Of a DNA stretch of 64,000 bases, positions 8,319 to 16,116 are shown piece by piece (position 1 is the first letter of the stretch; each line of letters starts with the position of its first letter). Origin of the DNA: Actinomadura oligospora ATCC 43269 (GTDB lineage: Bacteria; Actinomycetota; Actinomycetes; Streptosporangiales; Streptosporangiaceae); the NCBI RefSeq assembly GCF_000518265.1, contig NZ_JADG01000018.1, positions 121,052-185,051 of the forward strand, written 5' to 3'. Under the pieces are notes generated by a model. That model was given only the letters and a program-made list of their open reading frames with translations. It was not told the DNA's origin and ran no database searches. The translations under genes and the position numbers were made by a program.

Positions 8319-10406
8319 GTGAGCAGACCCACCCCCCGGCGTCTCCTGACGGCCTCATTGGTCACCGGCCTGGTGCTCCTGGGGCTGACCGCCCCGGCCC
8401 AGGCCCACATCGAACGCCCCTCCTACTGGCCCGATCCCAAGCCGGACTGCTCGGTCAGCCCCTGCGCGGGCGGGAAGGTGCCGACGGCCCGGACGCTGGC
8501 GTCCGCCCTGCAGACGGGCGGCCACACGAAAGTGGTGTGCCAGGCCGACTCGCTGACCCGCCTACGCGCGTCCATCGACAAGGCCCTGCGTAAGGGCTAC
8601 GACATCCGGCCGCACGACCACAGGACGTTCAGCAAGGCCGAAGCGGACGCCTTGTGGAAAACCAACAAGGCGTTGTTCGCACGATGCTCGTTCCATGAGA
8701 TCCAGCCTGCGGTGACGGCGTCCGGGAACAACGACCGAGTGGTCGTCCTACCGGGGATCTACACGGAACCGACGTCCCGCAAGGCGCTCTCGCACGACCC
8801 GGCCTGCAAGCAGTACGAGCTGCTGTCCGGGGCGTACTCCTACCTGGGCGAGTACAAGTGCCAGAACGACACCAACCTCATCGCCGTCATGGGCCGGACA
8901 CCAGGATCCGCCAAGGATCCGGATCCGCCGCTCCTGGATAGGCACGGCATTCCCAACCTCGGCTCGTGCGTGCGCTGCAACCTGCAGATGGAGGGCTCTG
9001 GCGTCAGCGCCGACGACGTCGTCGTGGAAGCCGGGAGCGCCGCCTCCGGCAACGGCGGCCCGCGTGTCTCCGCCAAGGACGTCGGCATACGCGTCGACCG
9101 CGCGGACGGGTTCGTCCTGCGGAACATGAACGTCCGCCATGCGAACGAGCACGGGATCTACGTCCTGGAGACGGACGGCTATCTGCTCGACCGTTTCAAG
9201 GCGTTCTACTCGGGCGAGTACGGCGTCCTGACGTTCGTCGAGGACCACGGGCTCGTCCAGAACTGCGAAGCCGCCGGAAGCGGCGACTCCGGCCTCTACC
9301 CGGGCGCGGGCGCGAAGACCTCCGCCGGACGTGACACCAAGTGGTATCCGACGTTCCGCTACAGCCAGCAGATCCGCTACTGCGACTCCCACCACAACAC
9401 GAGCGGCTACTCGGGGACGAACGGCTCGGCCACCCACGTCGACCACAACAACTTCTACGACAACGCGCTCGGCTTCACGACGGACGTCTTCACCGCCGCG
9501 GGTCACCCCGGCTTCCCGCAGCAGGGCGACCTGATCGAGGCCAACAACTTCTACTCCAACAACTTCAACCCGTACCTGCCCGGCTCGGACGTCTCCCCGA
9601 GCGTCCCCGTGCCGGTGGGAACGGGCCTGTGGATCGCGGGCGGCAACGACAACGTCGTCCGGCAGAACCACTTCTACGACAACTGGCGACGCGGGCCGAT
9701 GCTGTTCTCGTCCCCGGACGCGGCGGTGTGCGGCGACCGGAACGACATCCCGGGCTGCAACCCGCTGACGGTCTCCACGTCCTACCGCAACAGGTTCCAC
9801 GGCAACGTCATGGGCGTCTCACCCACGGGGAAGGTCGCCCCGAACGGTGTGGACTTCTGGTGGGACGCATTCCCCGGCAACACGGAGAACTGCTGGTGGA
9901 ACAACATCGCGGCACCGGGCAAGAAGGTCACGTCGTCCCCGGCGGGGCTTCCCGACTGCCTCAGCGGACGCGCGCCCTGGCTCAGTTTCGGGTTCGGCAA
10001 CGTGGGCAACGAACTCGAACTCCTCACCTGCATCACCCAGGACACGCGCGCGCCAGGTGGCCCCTGCCCCTGGTACACGACTCCGGCCAAGCCCGGGACC
10101 AGCACGACGTCCGCTCCCGGGAAGACCGCCGCGGCCAACGAGAACGAGGAGGACGGCAGCCTCTCGCACGTGGACTGCCTGTGGTGGAAGACCGTCTCCC
10201 CCGCGCAGCGCCAGCACATGCTGGACGTCATGCGCCAGGTGTTCGGCGCGCGCATCGGGTCGAGTGACCACGCCGCCGCCGGAGCGACGTTGACCGACGC
10301 GCAGGCCACGACCGTCTTCGGCAACGCGTGCACGCCCGCGTACGCGACGGCCTTCAAGTTGTACAAGCTCTACAACCACGCAGCCGCCTTCATGGCCAAG
10401 CGATAG
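8319..10406 (+). CDS. Secreted right-handed parallel beta-helix protein
   Basis: A 695-residue exported protein of unknown substrate. A classical signal peptide (residues 1-29, RR start, hydrophobic core LVTGLVLLGL, cleavage after AQA) precedes a Cys-containing N-terminal region. Pectate-lyase-like parallel beta-helix coils follow (~220-480; recurring patterns such as NMNVRHANEHGIYV, NNFYDNALGF and NHFYDNWRRG). A separate, mostly helical C-terminal module (~600-695) follows a Gly/Thr/Ser/Lys linker. Start GTG 8319 is fixed by GAAGGG 8 nt upstream and by the signal peptide; the open frame before it is not coding. The beta-helix fold is shared by polysaccharide lyases, epimerases and mannuronan-modifying enzymes, but I see no diagnostic catalytic motif. 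Divergent from the MetE-like gene. Confidence 0.85.
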   Translation: MSRPTPRRLLTASLVTGLVLLGLTAPAQAHIERPSYWPDPKPDCSVSPCAGGKVPTARTLASALQTGGHTKVVCQADSLTRLRASIDKALRKGYDIRPHDHRTFSKAEADALWKTNKALFARCSFHEIQPAVTASGNNDRVVVLPGIYTEPTSRKALSHDPACKQYELLSGAYSYLGEYKCQNDTNLIAVMGRTPGSAKDPDPPLLDRHGIPNLGSCVRCNLQMEGSGVSADDVVVEAGSAASGNGGPRVSAKDVGIRVDRADGFVLRNMNVRHANEHGIYVLETDGYLLDRFKAFYSGEYGVLTFVEDHGLVQNCEAAGSGDSGLYPGAGAKTSAGRDTKWYPTFRYSQQIRYCDSHHNTSGYSGTNGSATHVDHNNFYDNALGFTTDVFTAAGHPGFPQQGDLIEANNFYSNNFNPYLPGSDVSPSVPVPVGTGLWIAGGNDNVVRQNHFYDNWRRGPMLFSSPDAAVCGDRNDIPGCNPLTVSTSYRNRFHGNVMGVSPTGKVAPNGVDFWWDAFPGNTENCWWNNIAAPGKKVTSSPAGLPDCLSGRAPWLSFGFGNVGNELELLTCITQDTRAPGGPCPWYTTPAKPGTSTTSAPGKTAAANENEEDGSLSHVDCLWWKTVSPAQRQHMLDVMRQVFGARIGSSDHAAAGATLTDAQATTVFGNACTPAYATAFKLYKLYNHAAAFMAKR

Positions 10407-10412
10407 CCGAGA

Positions 10413-10447
10413 CGCCGGGGAGCCCAAGCCGAGCGGGCTCCCCGGCG
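10413..10447. terminator. Bidirectional terminator hairpin
   Basis: CGCCGGGGAGCCC (10413-10425) pairs with GGGCTCCCCGGCG (10435-10447), a 13-bp perfect stem with a 9-nt loop. It lies between the convergent beta-helix gene (stop 10406) and the LLM gene (stop 10466). There is no long U tract, as is usual in high-GC actinomycetes. Confidence 0.8.
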
Positions 10448-10465
10448 CTCTTCGGCCGGTGCGTG

Positions 10466-11284
10466 TCAGAACAGCTTGGCCAGGCCGTCCAGGGTGCGCA
10501 GGGTCTCGTCCTCGGACGCGGTGGGGAGGTCGAACAGGATCTCGTCCACCCCCGCCGCCGTGAGCTCGGCGATGACCTCGGCCTTCGGCGGGGCGGCGAA
10601 CACCGTCACCGGCAGCCGGCGTCCGGCGCGTTCCCGCAGGTCGGCGATCTGGTTCGGCAGGTCGTCGGTGCCGCGGCCGTAGATCGGCATCCAGCCGTCG
10701 CCGAACTCCACGACCCGGTCGAACGTGGTCGGGCCGGACCCGCCCAGCAGGACGGGCGGGTGCGGGTCCTGGACGGGCTTCGGGTAGGAGAACACCGGGT
10801 CGAAGTCCACGAACTCGCCGTGGAACTCCGCCTCGTCCTTCGTCCACAGCTCCTTCACCGCGAGGACGCGTTCGCGGAGCAGCCTCATGCGCGTGCGCGG
10901 GTCGGTGCCGTGGTTGCGCATCTCCTCGCGGTTCCAGCCCGCGCCGACGCCCAGGACGGCCCGTCCGTTGGAGACGTGGTCGAGCGACGCGACCTCCTTC
11001 GCCAGGATGATCGGGTCGCGCTGGACGATCAGGGCGATGCCGGTCGCGACCGTCAGGCGCTCGGTGACGGCCGCCGCCGCGGTCAGCGCCACGAACGGGT
11101 CGTACGTCCGGTAGTAGCGGCGCGGCAGCTCCGGCCCGCCCGGCCACGGCGACTCGCGGCTGACCGGGATGTGCGTGTGCTCGGCCAGGAACAGCGAGCC
11201 GAAGCCGCGCTCCTCCAGGGCCCGTCCGAGCGGGGCGGGGCCGATGCCGTCGTCGGTCACGAAGGTCGAGACGCCGAACTTCAC
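10466..11284 (-). CDS. LLM-class (probably F420-dependent) oxidoreductase
   Basis: Luciferase-like monooxygenase-fold protein of 272 residues, likely to use reduced F420 or FMN; the substrate is unknown. The sequence has the typical TIM-barrel features: MKFGVSTF at strand 1, ERGFGSLFLAEHTHIP at strand 2, VATGIALIVQRDPIILAKEVASLDHVSNGR, and GVGAGWNREEMRNHG as the cofactor-phosphate segment. The motif style matches the F420-dependent 'TIGR03619' group abundant in actinomycetes. GTG start at 11284 with AGAGGA 8 nt upstream. It lies downstream of mnmA on the same strand, separated by a repeat tract, and ends at a shared terminator hairpin. Confidence 0.85.
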   Translation of the reverse strand: MKFGVSTFVTDDGIGPAPLGRALEERGFGSLFLAEHTHIPVSRESPWPGGPELPRRYYRTYDPFVALTAAAAVTERLTVATGIALIVQRDPIILAKEVASLDHVSNGRAVLGVGAGWNREEMRNHGTDPRTRMRLLRERVLAVKELWTKDEAEFHGEFVDFDPVFSYPKPVQDPHPPVLLGGSGPTTFDRVVEFGDGWMPIYGRGTDDLPNQIADLRERAGRRLPVTVFAAPPKAEVIAELTAAGVDEILFDLPTASEDETLRTLDGLAKLF

Positions 11285-11360
11285 AGGCAGGTCCTCTCAC
11301 GTGGGGCGATGCCCACGGGAGCATACGGACTCGGCCCGCCCCTGCCCAGGTCCCAGACAA

Positions 11361-11461
11361 TCCTGAATCGCGTGCGGTCCCGAACCCGGAAAGTTCCGAA
11401 TCGGGGCGGTCCCGAAATCGCGGGCGGTCCGGAATCGCGGATGGTCCGGGATCGCGGCGGC
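11361..11461. repeat. Six degenerate ~17-bp tandem repeats downstream of mnmA
   Basis: Six units of 15-18 bp, each starting TCC and following the pattern TCCsGAATCGCGGrCGG, run back to back: 11361, 11378, 11395, 11410, 11428 and 11445. They end 6 bp from the mnmA stop codon. The tract is non-coding and lies in the mnmA-LLM gap, 77 bp upstream of the LLM start. Confidence 0.8.
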
Positions 11462-11466
11462 ATCGC

Positions 11467-12543
11467 TCAGGCGGGGGCGCGGACCGCCTCGGAGATCGTC
11501 GCCGAGCCCAGCACCCGGTCGCCCACGTAGAGGACGGCGGCCTGACCGGCGGCGACGCCGCGCGCCGGACGGTCCAGGCGGATGCGGACGCCGTCATCGA
11601 ACGGCTCGGCCGTGCAGTCGTGGACCTCGCCGTGCGCGCGCAACTGCACCTGGCAGCCGACCGGCCCGGCCGGGGCCTCGCCCAGCCACACCGGACGCTC
11701 CGCCGTGATCTCGTGGACGTCCAGGGCCTCGCGCGGCCCGACCGTCACGGTGTTGGTCACCGGGGAGATGTCCAGGACGTAGCGGGGCTTGCCGTCCGGG
11801 GCCGGACGGCCCAGCCGCAGCCCCTTGCGCTGCCCGATCGTGTACGCGTAGGCGCCCTCGTGCTCGCCGAGCTCCTCGCCGTCGACGTCCACGATGGGGC
11901 CGGGCGCGGCGCCGAGCCGGTCGGCCAGGAACGCCTTGGTGTCGCCGTCGGCGATGAAGCAGATGTCGTGGCTGTCGGGCTTCTTGGCGATCTGGATGCC
12001 CCGCCGCTCGGCCTCGGCCCGGATGTCGGCCTTGGTGGTGTCGCCCAGCGGGAAGATCGCGCGCGACAGCTGCTCGGGCGTGCAGACGGCCAGGACGTAG
12101 GACTGGTCCTTGCCCGTGTCGACCGCGCGGCGCAGGACCGCGCCGTCCCAGCGGGCGTAGTGGCCGGTGCAGACCGCGTCGAAGCCGAGGGCGACGGCCC
12201 GGTCCAGCAGCGCCTGGAACTTGATCTTCTCGTTGCAGCGCAGGCACGGGTTGGGCGTGCGGCCCGCCGCGTACTCGCTGACGAAGTCGTCGATCACGTC
12301 GTTCTGGAAGCGTTCGGCCAGGTCCCAGACGTAGAAGGGGATGCCGATCGCGTCGGCGGCGCGGCGCGCGTCCCGCGAGTCCTCCAGGGTGCAGCAGCCG
12401 CGCGCGCCCGTCCGGTAGGACTGGGGATTGCTGGACAGGGCCATGTGGACGCCGGTGACGTCGTGTCCCATCTCGGCGGCCCGGGCGGCGGCCACGGCGG
12501 AGTCGACGCCGCCGGACATGGCGGCCAGTACGCGCAGAGTCAT
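11467..12543 (-). CDS. mnmA: tRNA-specific 2-thiouridylase
   Basis: Thiolates U34 of the Lys, Glu and Gln tRNAs, using persulfide sulfur originally supplied by a cysteine desulfurase. The 358-residue protein has the ATP-pyrophosphatase loop MSGGVDSAVA (residues 9-18), nucleophile Cys100 in PNPCLRCNEKIKF and the persulfide Cys195 in SHDICFIADG, all in their usual places. Start ATG 12543 (MTLRVLAAMSGG) was chosen over the open frame to 12573 because GGAG lies 5 nt upstream and homology begins there. The likely sulfur donor, the cysteine desulfurase at 23262-24440, is normally its close neighbour; here about 11 kb of accessory DNA separates them. Confidence 0.96.
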   Translation of the reverse strand: MTLRVLAAMSGGVDSAVAAARAAEMGHDVTGVHMALSSNPQSYRTGARGCCTLEDSRDARRAADAIGIPFYVWDLAERFQNDVIDDFVSEYAAGRTPNPCLRCNEKIKFQALLDRAVALGFDAVCTGHYARWDGAVLRRAVDTGKDQSYVLAVCTPEQLSRAIFPLGDTTKADIRAEAERRGIQIAKKPDSHDICFIADGDTKAFLADRLGAAPGPIVDVDGEELGEHEGAYAYTIGQRKGLRLGRPAPDGKPRYVLDISPVTNTVTVGPREALDVHEITAERPVWLGEAPAGPVGCQVQLRAHGEVHDCTAEPFDDGVRIRLDRPARGVAAGQAAVLYVGDRVLGSATISEAVRAPA

Positions 12544-12605
12544 AACCACTCCAGCGTAAAGGCCGTCCGCCACTCCTTTATTCGGACGGAACGGTCATGC
12601 GGCGG

Positions 12606-13385
12606 TCATTCGGACGGGAACGGCCACGGGTTCGGGCGGCACCCGTACAGCGACTTGGTCTGCTGCACCATCGCGGGCGCGCGGCGTCCGGGGCCGGGGC
12701 ACTGCTCGTGGCCGTGGCCGAGCGCGTGCCCGACCTCGTGGTTGATCACGTACTCCCGGTAGGCGGCCAGGTCGCCCTGGTACCAAGGGACACCGGTCCC
12801 CCAGCGGCGCGCGTTGATCACCGAGCGGACCCCCTGCCGGCAGGACAGTTCCCCGCCGGTGACCAGGGGCGCGCACAGCCGGTCGGTCAGGGTGGGGCTG
12901 GACAGCGCGACCCGGAACGAGACCGGGCCGTGGTCGACGCGGACGAACCGCATCCGGCCGCCGTGGCCCCAGCTCCGCGGGTCGTTCAGCACCCGGTGCA
13001 CGCTCTTGGCGAAGTCGGTGAGCTCGAACGGCAGGCCGCGCTCCATCTCCACGACGTACCGGACGGTCGTGCCCCGCGCGCCCGCCGGGGCCTGGGCCGT
13101 CCCCTTGGCGACGGCGTACCGGCCGCTTCCGGACTCCGGGACGCGGACGGTCGGCGGCTGGGCCCGTCCGTTCACCATGCGGAGCCGTTTGTTGCCCGGA
13201 CTCCTCGACGGTGCCGGAGCGCCGTCCGGGGCCGCCGACTTCGACGGCCCGGACAGGCCGGACGGCCCTGACGGGCGGGCCGAGGACCCGGGCGAGCCCC
13301 GGTGCGTCTCCACGGTCCACCCGGCCGCCACCACGGCCGTCAGCGTGGCGACGGCCCCCGCCGTCGCCAGTACGCGCTTCCGCAC
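12606..13385 (-). CDS. DUF3152 secreted/membrane-anchored zincin-like protein
   Basis: A 259-residue protein with an N-terminal signal or anchor (RKRVLATAGAVATLTAVVAAGW). A Ser/Pro/Gly-rich linker (~30-65, containing PSGPSGLSGPS) precedes the DUF3152 domain (~80-255). The C-terminal HEVGHALGHGHE (216-227) matches the extended zinc-binding consensus HExxHxxGHxH, so it is predicted to be an extracellular metalloprotease-like enzyme; activity has not been shown for the family as far as I know. Four Cys residues could form disulfides. GTG start at 13385 with GGGGGA 5 nt upstream. It lies 62 nt upstream of mnmA on the same strand. Confidence 0.8.
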   Translation of the reverse strand: MRKRVLATAGAVATLTAVVAAGWTVETHRGSPGSSARPSGPSGLSGPSKSAAPDGAPAPSRSPGNKRLRMVNGRAQPPTVRVPESGSGRYAVAKGTAQAPAGARGTTVRYVVEMERGLPFELTDFAKSVHRVLNDPRSWGHGGRMRFVRVDHGPVSFRVALSSPTLTDRLCAPLVTGGELSCRQGVRSVINARRWGTGVPWYQGDLAAYREYVINHEVGHALGHGHEQCPGPGRRAPAMVQQTKSLYGCRPNPWPFPSE

Positions 13386-13502
13386 GCGTTCCCCCGAACG
13401 TGATCTCGTTTGATGATCACCGGACCTGATCTCTCCCCGATGATCGCCGCTCAGGGTAACGCCAAAGAAAATTGGCCGGACACTTACTCCTTCGTGAAGC
13501 CG

Positions 13503-13527
13503 GTGACCCGCTCGTGAGCAGGGTCAC
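13503..13527 (-). terminator. Hairpin downstream of the multicopper oxidase gene
   Basis: GTGACCC-GCTC (13503-13513) pairs with GAGC-A-GGGTCAC (13516-13527), leaving one bulged A and a 2-nt loop. It lies about 43 nt beyond the oxidase stop on the minus strand. A plausible intrinsic terminator without a U tract. Confidence 0.55.
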
Positions 13528-13569
13528 TCCCTGATGGAAGGGGCGCTCCCCACGGAGTCGGCTACCCGG

Positions 13570-15138
13570 CTACTCGGTCGTGAAGTCGGCCATCATGGCC
13601 ATGTCCTCGTGCTCGAGGTTGTGGCAGTGGAAGACGAACCCGCCCGGGTAGTCGGTGAACCGCACCGCGACCTCGGCGAGCTCGGCCGGACGCAGGTCCA
13701 TCGTGTCCTTCCAGCCGTGGTCGTACGGGCCGAGACCGCGCGTGCCGCGCCCGACGACCTGGAAGGCGTCCAGGTGCAGGTGGATCGGGTGGTGGAGGTC
13801 GGTCACGAACCGCCACCGCTCCAGCTGCCCGAGCCTCGGCCGCGCCAGCGGCCTGCCGGGCTCGTAGTCGCGGCCGTTGATCTGCCAGCTGTTCCCCTTC
13901 TTCTGCAGCGTGAACGTCCTGGTCACCACCGCCTTCGCCGGGTCGAGCCGGGGGATCTTCGACAGGTGGGCCGGGACGGTGGAATCCTCGCGCGGAGCCT
14001 TGGCCGAGGACGACACGTCGAACGCCATGACCTCGCGCGTCCGGCCGTCCTCCAGCAGGTTCACCAGCCGCACGCGCGTGCCCGGACGGTAGCGGGCGAA
14101 GTCCACGACCACGTCGAACCGCTCCGCCGGGGCGGCGTCGATGCCGTCGTGCGCGATCGGCCTGGACAGCAGCCCGCCGTCCGAGCCGATCTGCACCATG
14201 CCCTTGCCGCCGGGCGGCGGCGGGTCGAGCGCGAGCCGGTAGTTGCGGGCGTTCGAGGCGTTCAGCAGCCGCAGCCGGTAGCGCAGCCGCTGGACGGGGT
14301 GCACCGGCCACGGCACGCCGTTGACCAGGATGACGTCCCCGAGGACGCCGTTCATGTGGGCCGCGTGGACGCCGGGCACGTGCTCCAGCGTCCGGTCGAT
14401 GGACGGGTAGCTGAACGAGCCGTCCGCGGCGAACGACCGGTCGGTGATCATCAGCGGGAGGTCGCGGTCGCCGCGCGGCAGCGGAAGGCGGTCCTCCTCC
14501 TCGTCGTGGACGAGGTGGAAACCGGCCAGCCCGCGCCACACGCTCGCGCCGGTGAAGCCCATGCGGTGGTCGTGGTACCAGAGCGTCGCGGCCCGCTGGT
14601 CCATCGGATAGGTGTAGTCGCGGCTGCCCATGACGGGCTTGCCGGGCATGGGGTGGCCGCCCATCGCCATGGTCGGCTTCCCGCCCGCGGGCAGGATCTC
14701 GTCGCCCGGGTAGCCGTCGCTGTCGTGCGGCGTGTGCCCGCCGTGCAGGTGGACGACCACGGGCCGCGGCAGCCGGTTCGTGTGCCTGACCACCGCGCGG
14801 CGTCCGGAGCGGGACACGATCGTCGGCCCCGGGAACGTTCCGCCGTAGGTCCAGGCCGTCGTCTTCACGTCCGGCAGGATGTCCAGGTCGGCGGCGCGCT
14901 GCACGATCTCGTAGTAGTCGGTCGTCGCGTCCGTGCGCGTGGGCTTGAGGACGGGCGGCAGCCGCAACGGACGCTCGAACGGCTTGGGCAGCGCGCGCTT
15001 GCTCGCCAGCAGGCGGCCGGGCTGCGCGGTGCCGAGGTACTTCGCCCCGCCGAGCGCCACCGCTCCCGCGCCGGCGCCCACGGCGAGCCCGGCCCCGATG
15101 AAGCCGCGCCGCGACAGCGATCGCCGGTCGCCCGCCAT
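13570..15138 (-). CDS. Tat-exported multicopper oxidase
   Basis: A 522-residue three-cupredoxin-domain oxidase that couples oxidation of a metal ion or phenol to reduction of O2 outside the membrane. The N-terminus has a twin-arginine signal (SLSRRGFIGAGLAVGAGAG, ~7-27). All four copper motifs are present: HLHGGH (130-135), WYHDHRMG (188-194), HHPIHLHLDAF and FHCHNLEHED followed by MAMM, so the type 1 and trinuclear centres should be complete. ATG 15138 overlaps the TGA of the preceding membrane gene (TGATG), implying coupling; the much longer open frame upstream is the antisense-like overlap with that gene. Closest in style to CotA/bilirubin-oxidase or CueO proteins; the substrate cannot be assigned. 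Confidence 0.92.
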   Translation of the reverse strand: MAGDRRSLSRRGFIGAGLAVGAGAGAVALGGAKYLGTAQPGRLLASKRALPKPFERPLRLPPVLKPTRTDATTDYYEIVQRAADLDILPDVKTTAWTYGGTFPGPTIVSRSGRRAVVRHTNRLPRPVVVHLHGGHTPHDSDGYPGDEILPAGGKPTMAMGGHPMPGKPVMGSRDYTYPMDQRAATLWYHDHRMGFTGASVWRGLAGFHLVHDEEEDRLPLPRGDRDLPLMITDRSFAADGSFSYPSIDRTLEHVPGVHAAHMNGVLGDVILVNGVPWPVHPVQRLRYRLRLLNASNARNYRLALDPPPPGGKGMVQIGSDGGLLSRPIAHDGIDAAPAERFDVVVDFARYRPGTRVRLVNLLEDGRTREVMAFDVSSSAKAPREDSTVPAHLSKIPRLDPAKAVVTRTFTLQKKGNSWQINGRDYEPGRPLARPRLGQLERWRFVTDLHHPIHLHLDAFQVVGRGTRGLGPYDHGWKDTMDLRPAELAEVAVRFTDYPGGFVFHCHNLEHEDMAMMADFTTE

Positions 15139-15563
15139 CACACGACCTCCGAGACGCGCTCGTCCCTGGACGGGGCGCTGCCCGCGGAACCGGCCTGGAA
15201 GGCGAGGCGGATCAGCGTGGTCGCGCCGACCATCAGGGCCACGCCCAGCGGGATGTGCACGGCGAGCACCCGCCCGAACCCGAGCATCATCTGGACGATC
15301 TCGAGGACGACCATCACCGCGGCCGGGCCGATCGGCCGTGCCGGCCCGCCGCCCGGACGCCAGAGCAGCACGGCGGCGGCCACCGCCAGCATCCCGATGA
15401 GGATGGTGAACATGGCGTTGGCGCTGTGCATGCTCAGCGCGCCGTAGCCACCGGACAGGAAGCGGCCCGCGAAGACCGCTTGGAGGAACACCAGCAGGGC
15501 CTGCAGGATGGCCGCCACCCGGAAGAGCAGCACGGTCCATCGCTTGGGTCGTCGCATCGACAC
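15138..15563 (-). CDS. Four-helix membrane protein (DUF6220-like) coupled to multicopper oxidase
   Basis: A 141-residue protein with four predicted membrane helices (roughly 11-32, 45-66, 78-97 and 102-122) and short polar ends. Conserved-looking His residues in MHSANAMF and VHIPLGVA fall inside helices, reminiscent of small heme-binding or quinol-associated membrane proteins (inference). The product resembles DUF6220-type proteins. Its stop overlaps the oxidase start, so both are probably made from one transcript that begins in the 15564-15642 gap. A role in supplying electrons or assembling the oxidase is possible but untested. Confidence 0.75.
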   Translation of the reverse strand: MSMRRPKRWTVLLFRVAAILQALLVFLQAVFAGRFLSGGYGALSMHSANAMFTILIGMLAVAAAVLLWRPGGGPARPIGPAAVMVVLEIVQMMLGFGRVLAVHIPLGVALMVGATTLIRLAFQAGSAGSAPSRDERVSEVV

Positions 15564-15579
15564 AACACCAATTTCATGT

Positions 15580-15626
15580 GAGATGGTCTCAGATGAATCT
15601 ATCTCATCTGAAACTATCCCATCTGG
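15580..15626. promoter_or_regulatory. Probable MarR operator(s) in divergent oxidase/marR promoter region
   Basis: TCAGATGA (15589-15596) and TCATCTGA (15604-15611) form a perfect inverted repeat with a 7-nt spacer. Flanking half-sites AGATGG (15581) and CATCTGG (15620) repeat the same CATCTG/CAGATG core. The 79-bp intergenic region is AT-rich and lies between the membrane-oxidase pair (minus) and marR (plus), the classic place for MarR autoregulation and control of the target operon. Confidence 0.7.
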
Positions 15627-15642
15627 TCTAGACTAGGAATTC

Positions 15643-16071
15643 GTGACGAACAATCCGGAAGGCCCGCCCGTAGGGATGCTCCTGCGCATGGCCCACGTCC
15701 GCGCGCGGGAGGTCTTCACCGAGGCGCTCCGGCCGCTGGGCCTGAAGAGCTTCCACTACGGCGCGCTGGCGGTGCTGATCCAGAAGGGTCCGTGCAGCCA
15801 GCGGCGGCTCTCCGAGAGCATGTCCACGGACAAGTCCACGATGGTCCGCCTGGTGGACGACCTGGAGCGCATGGGGCTGATCACCCGGACGCCCGTCCCG
15901 ACCGACCGCCGCACGCAGTCGATCACCCTCACCGACAAGGGCCGCGAGGTCTTCGCCAAGGCGGACGAGGTCGCCGCGGCGACCCACGACTACCTTCTCG
16001 AGGACTTCAGCGACGACGAGCGCCGCGTCCTGTGGGAACTCCTCGTCCGCTTCACGAAGTACGACATGTGA
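15643..16071 (+). CDS. MarR-family transcriptional regulator
   Basis: A 142-residue winged-helix regulator. The fold is clear: N-terminal dimerisation helix, QRRLSESMSTDKSTMVRLVDDLERMGLI as helix-turn-helix and recognition helix, and the wing RTPVPTDRRTQSITLTDKGREV with the usual Asp-Arg. GTG start at 15643 with GGAA a few nt upstream. It is transcribed away from the oxidase operon, across a region with repeated CAGATG half-sites, so it is the obvious candidate regulator of that operon and of itself. No cysteine pair or other redox sensor is evident, so the signal is unknown. Confidence 0.9.
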   Translation: MTNNPEGPPVGMLLRMAHVRAREVFTEALRPLGLKSFHYGALAVLIQKGPCSQRRLSESMSTDKSTMVRLVDDLERMGLITRTPVPTDRRTQSITLTDKGREVFAKADEVAAATHDYLLEDFSDDERRVLWELLVRFTKYDM

Positions 16072-16116
16072 CGACAGCGACCCGCCGGGGTTCGGACCTC
16101 GGCGGCCCGGTGAACG

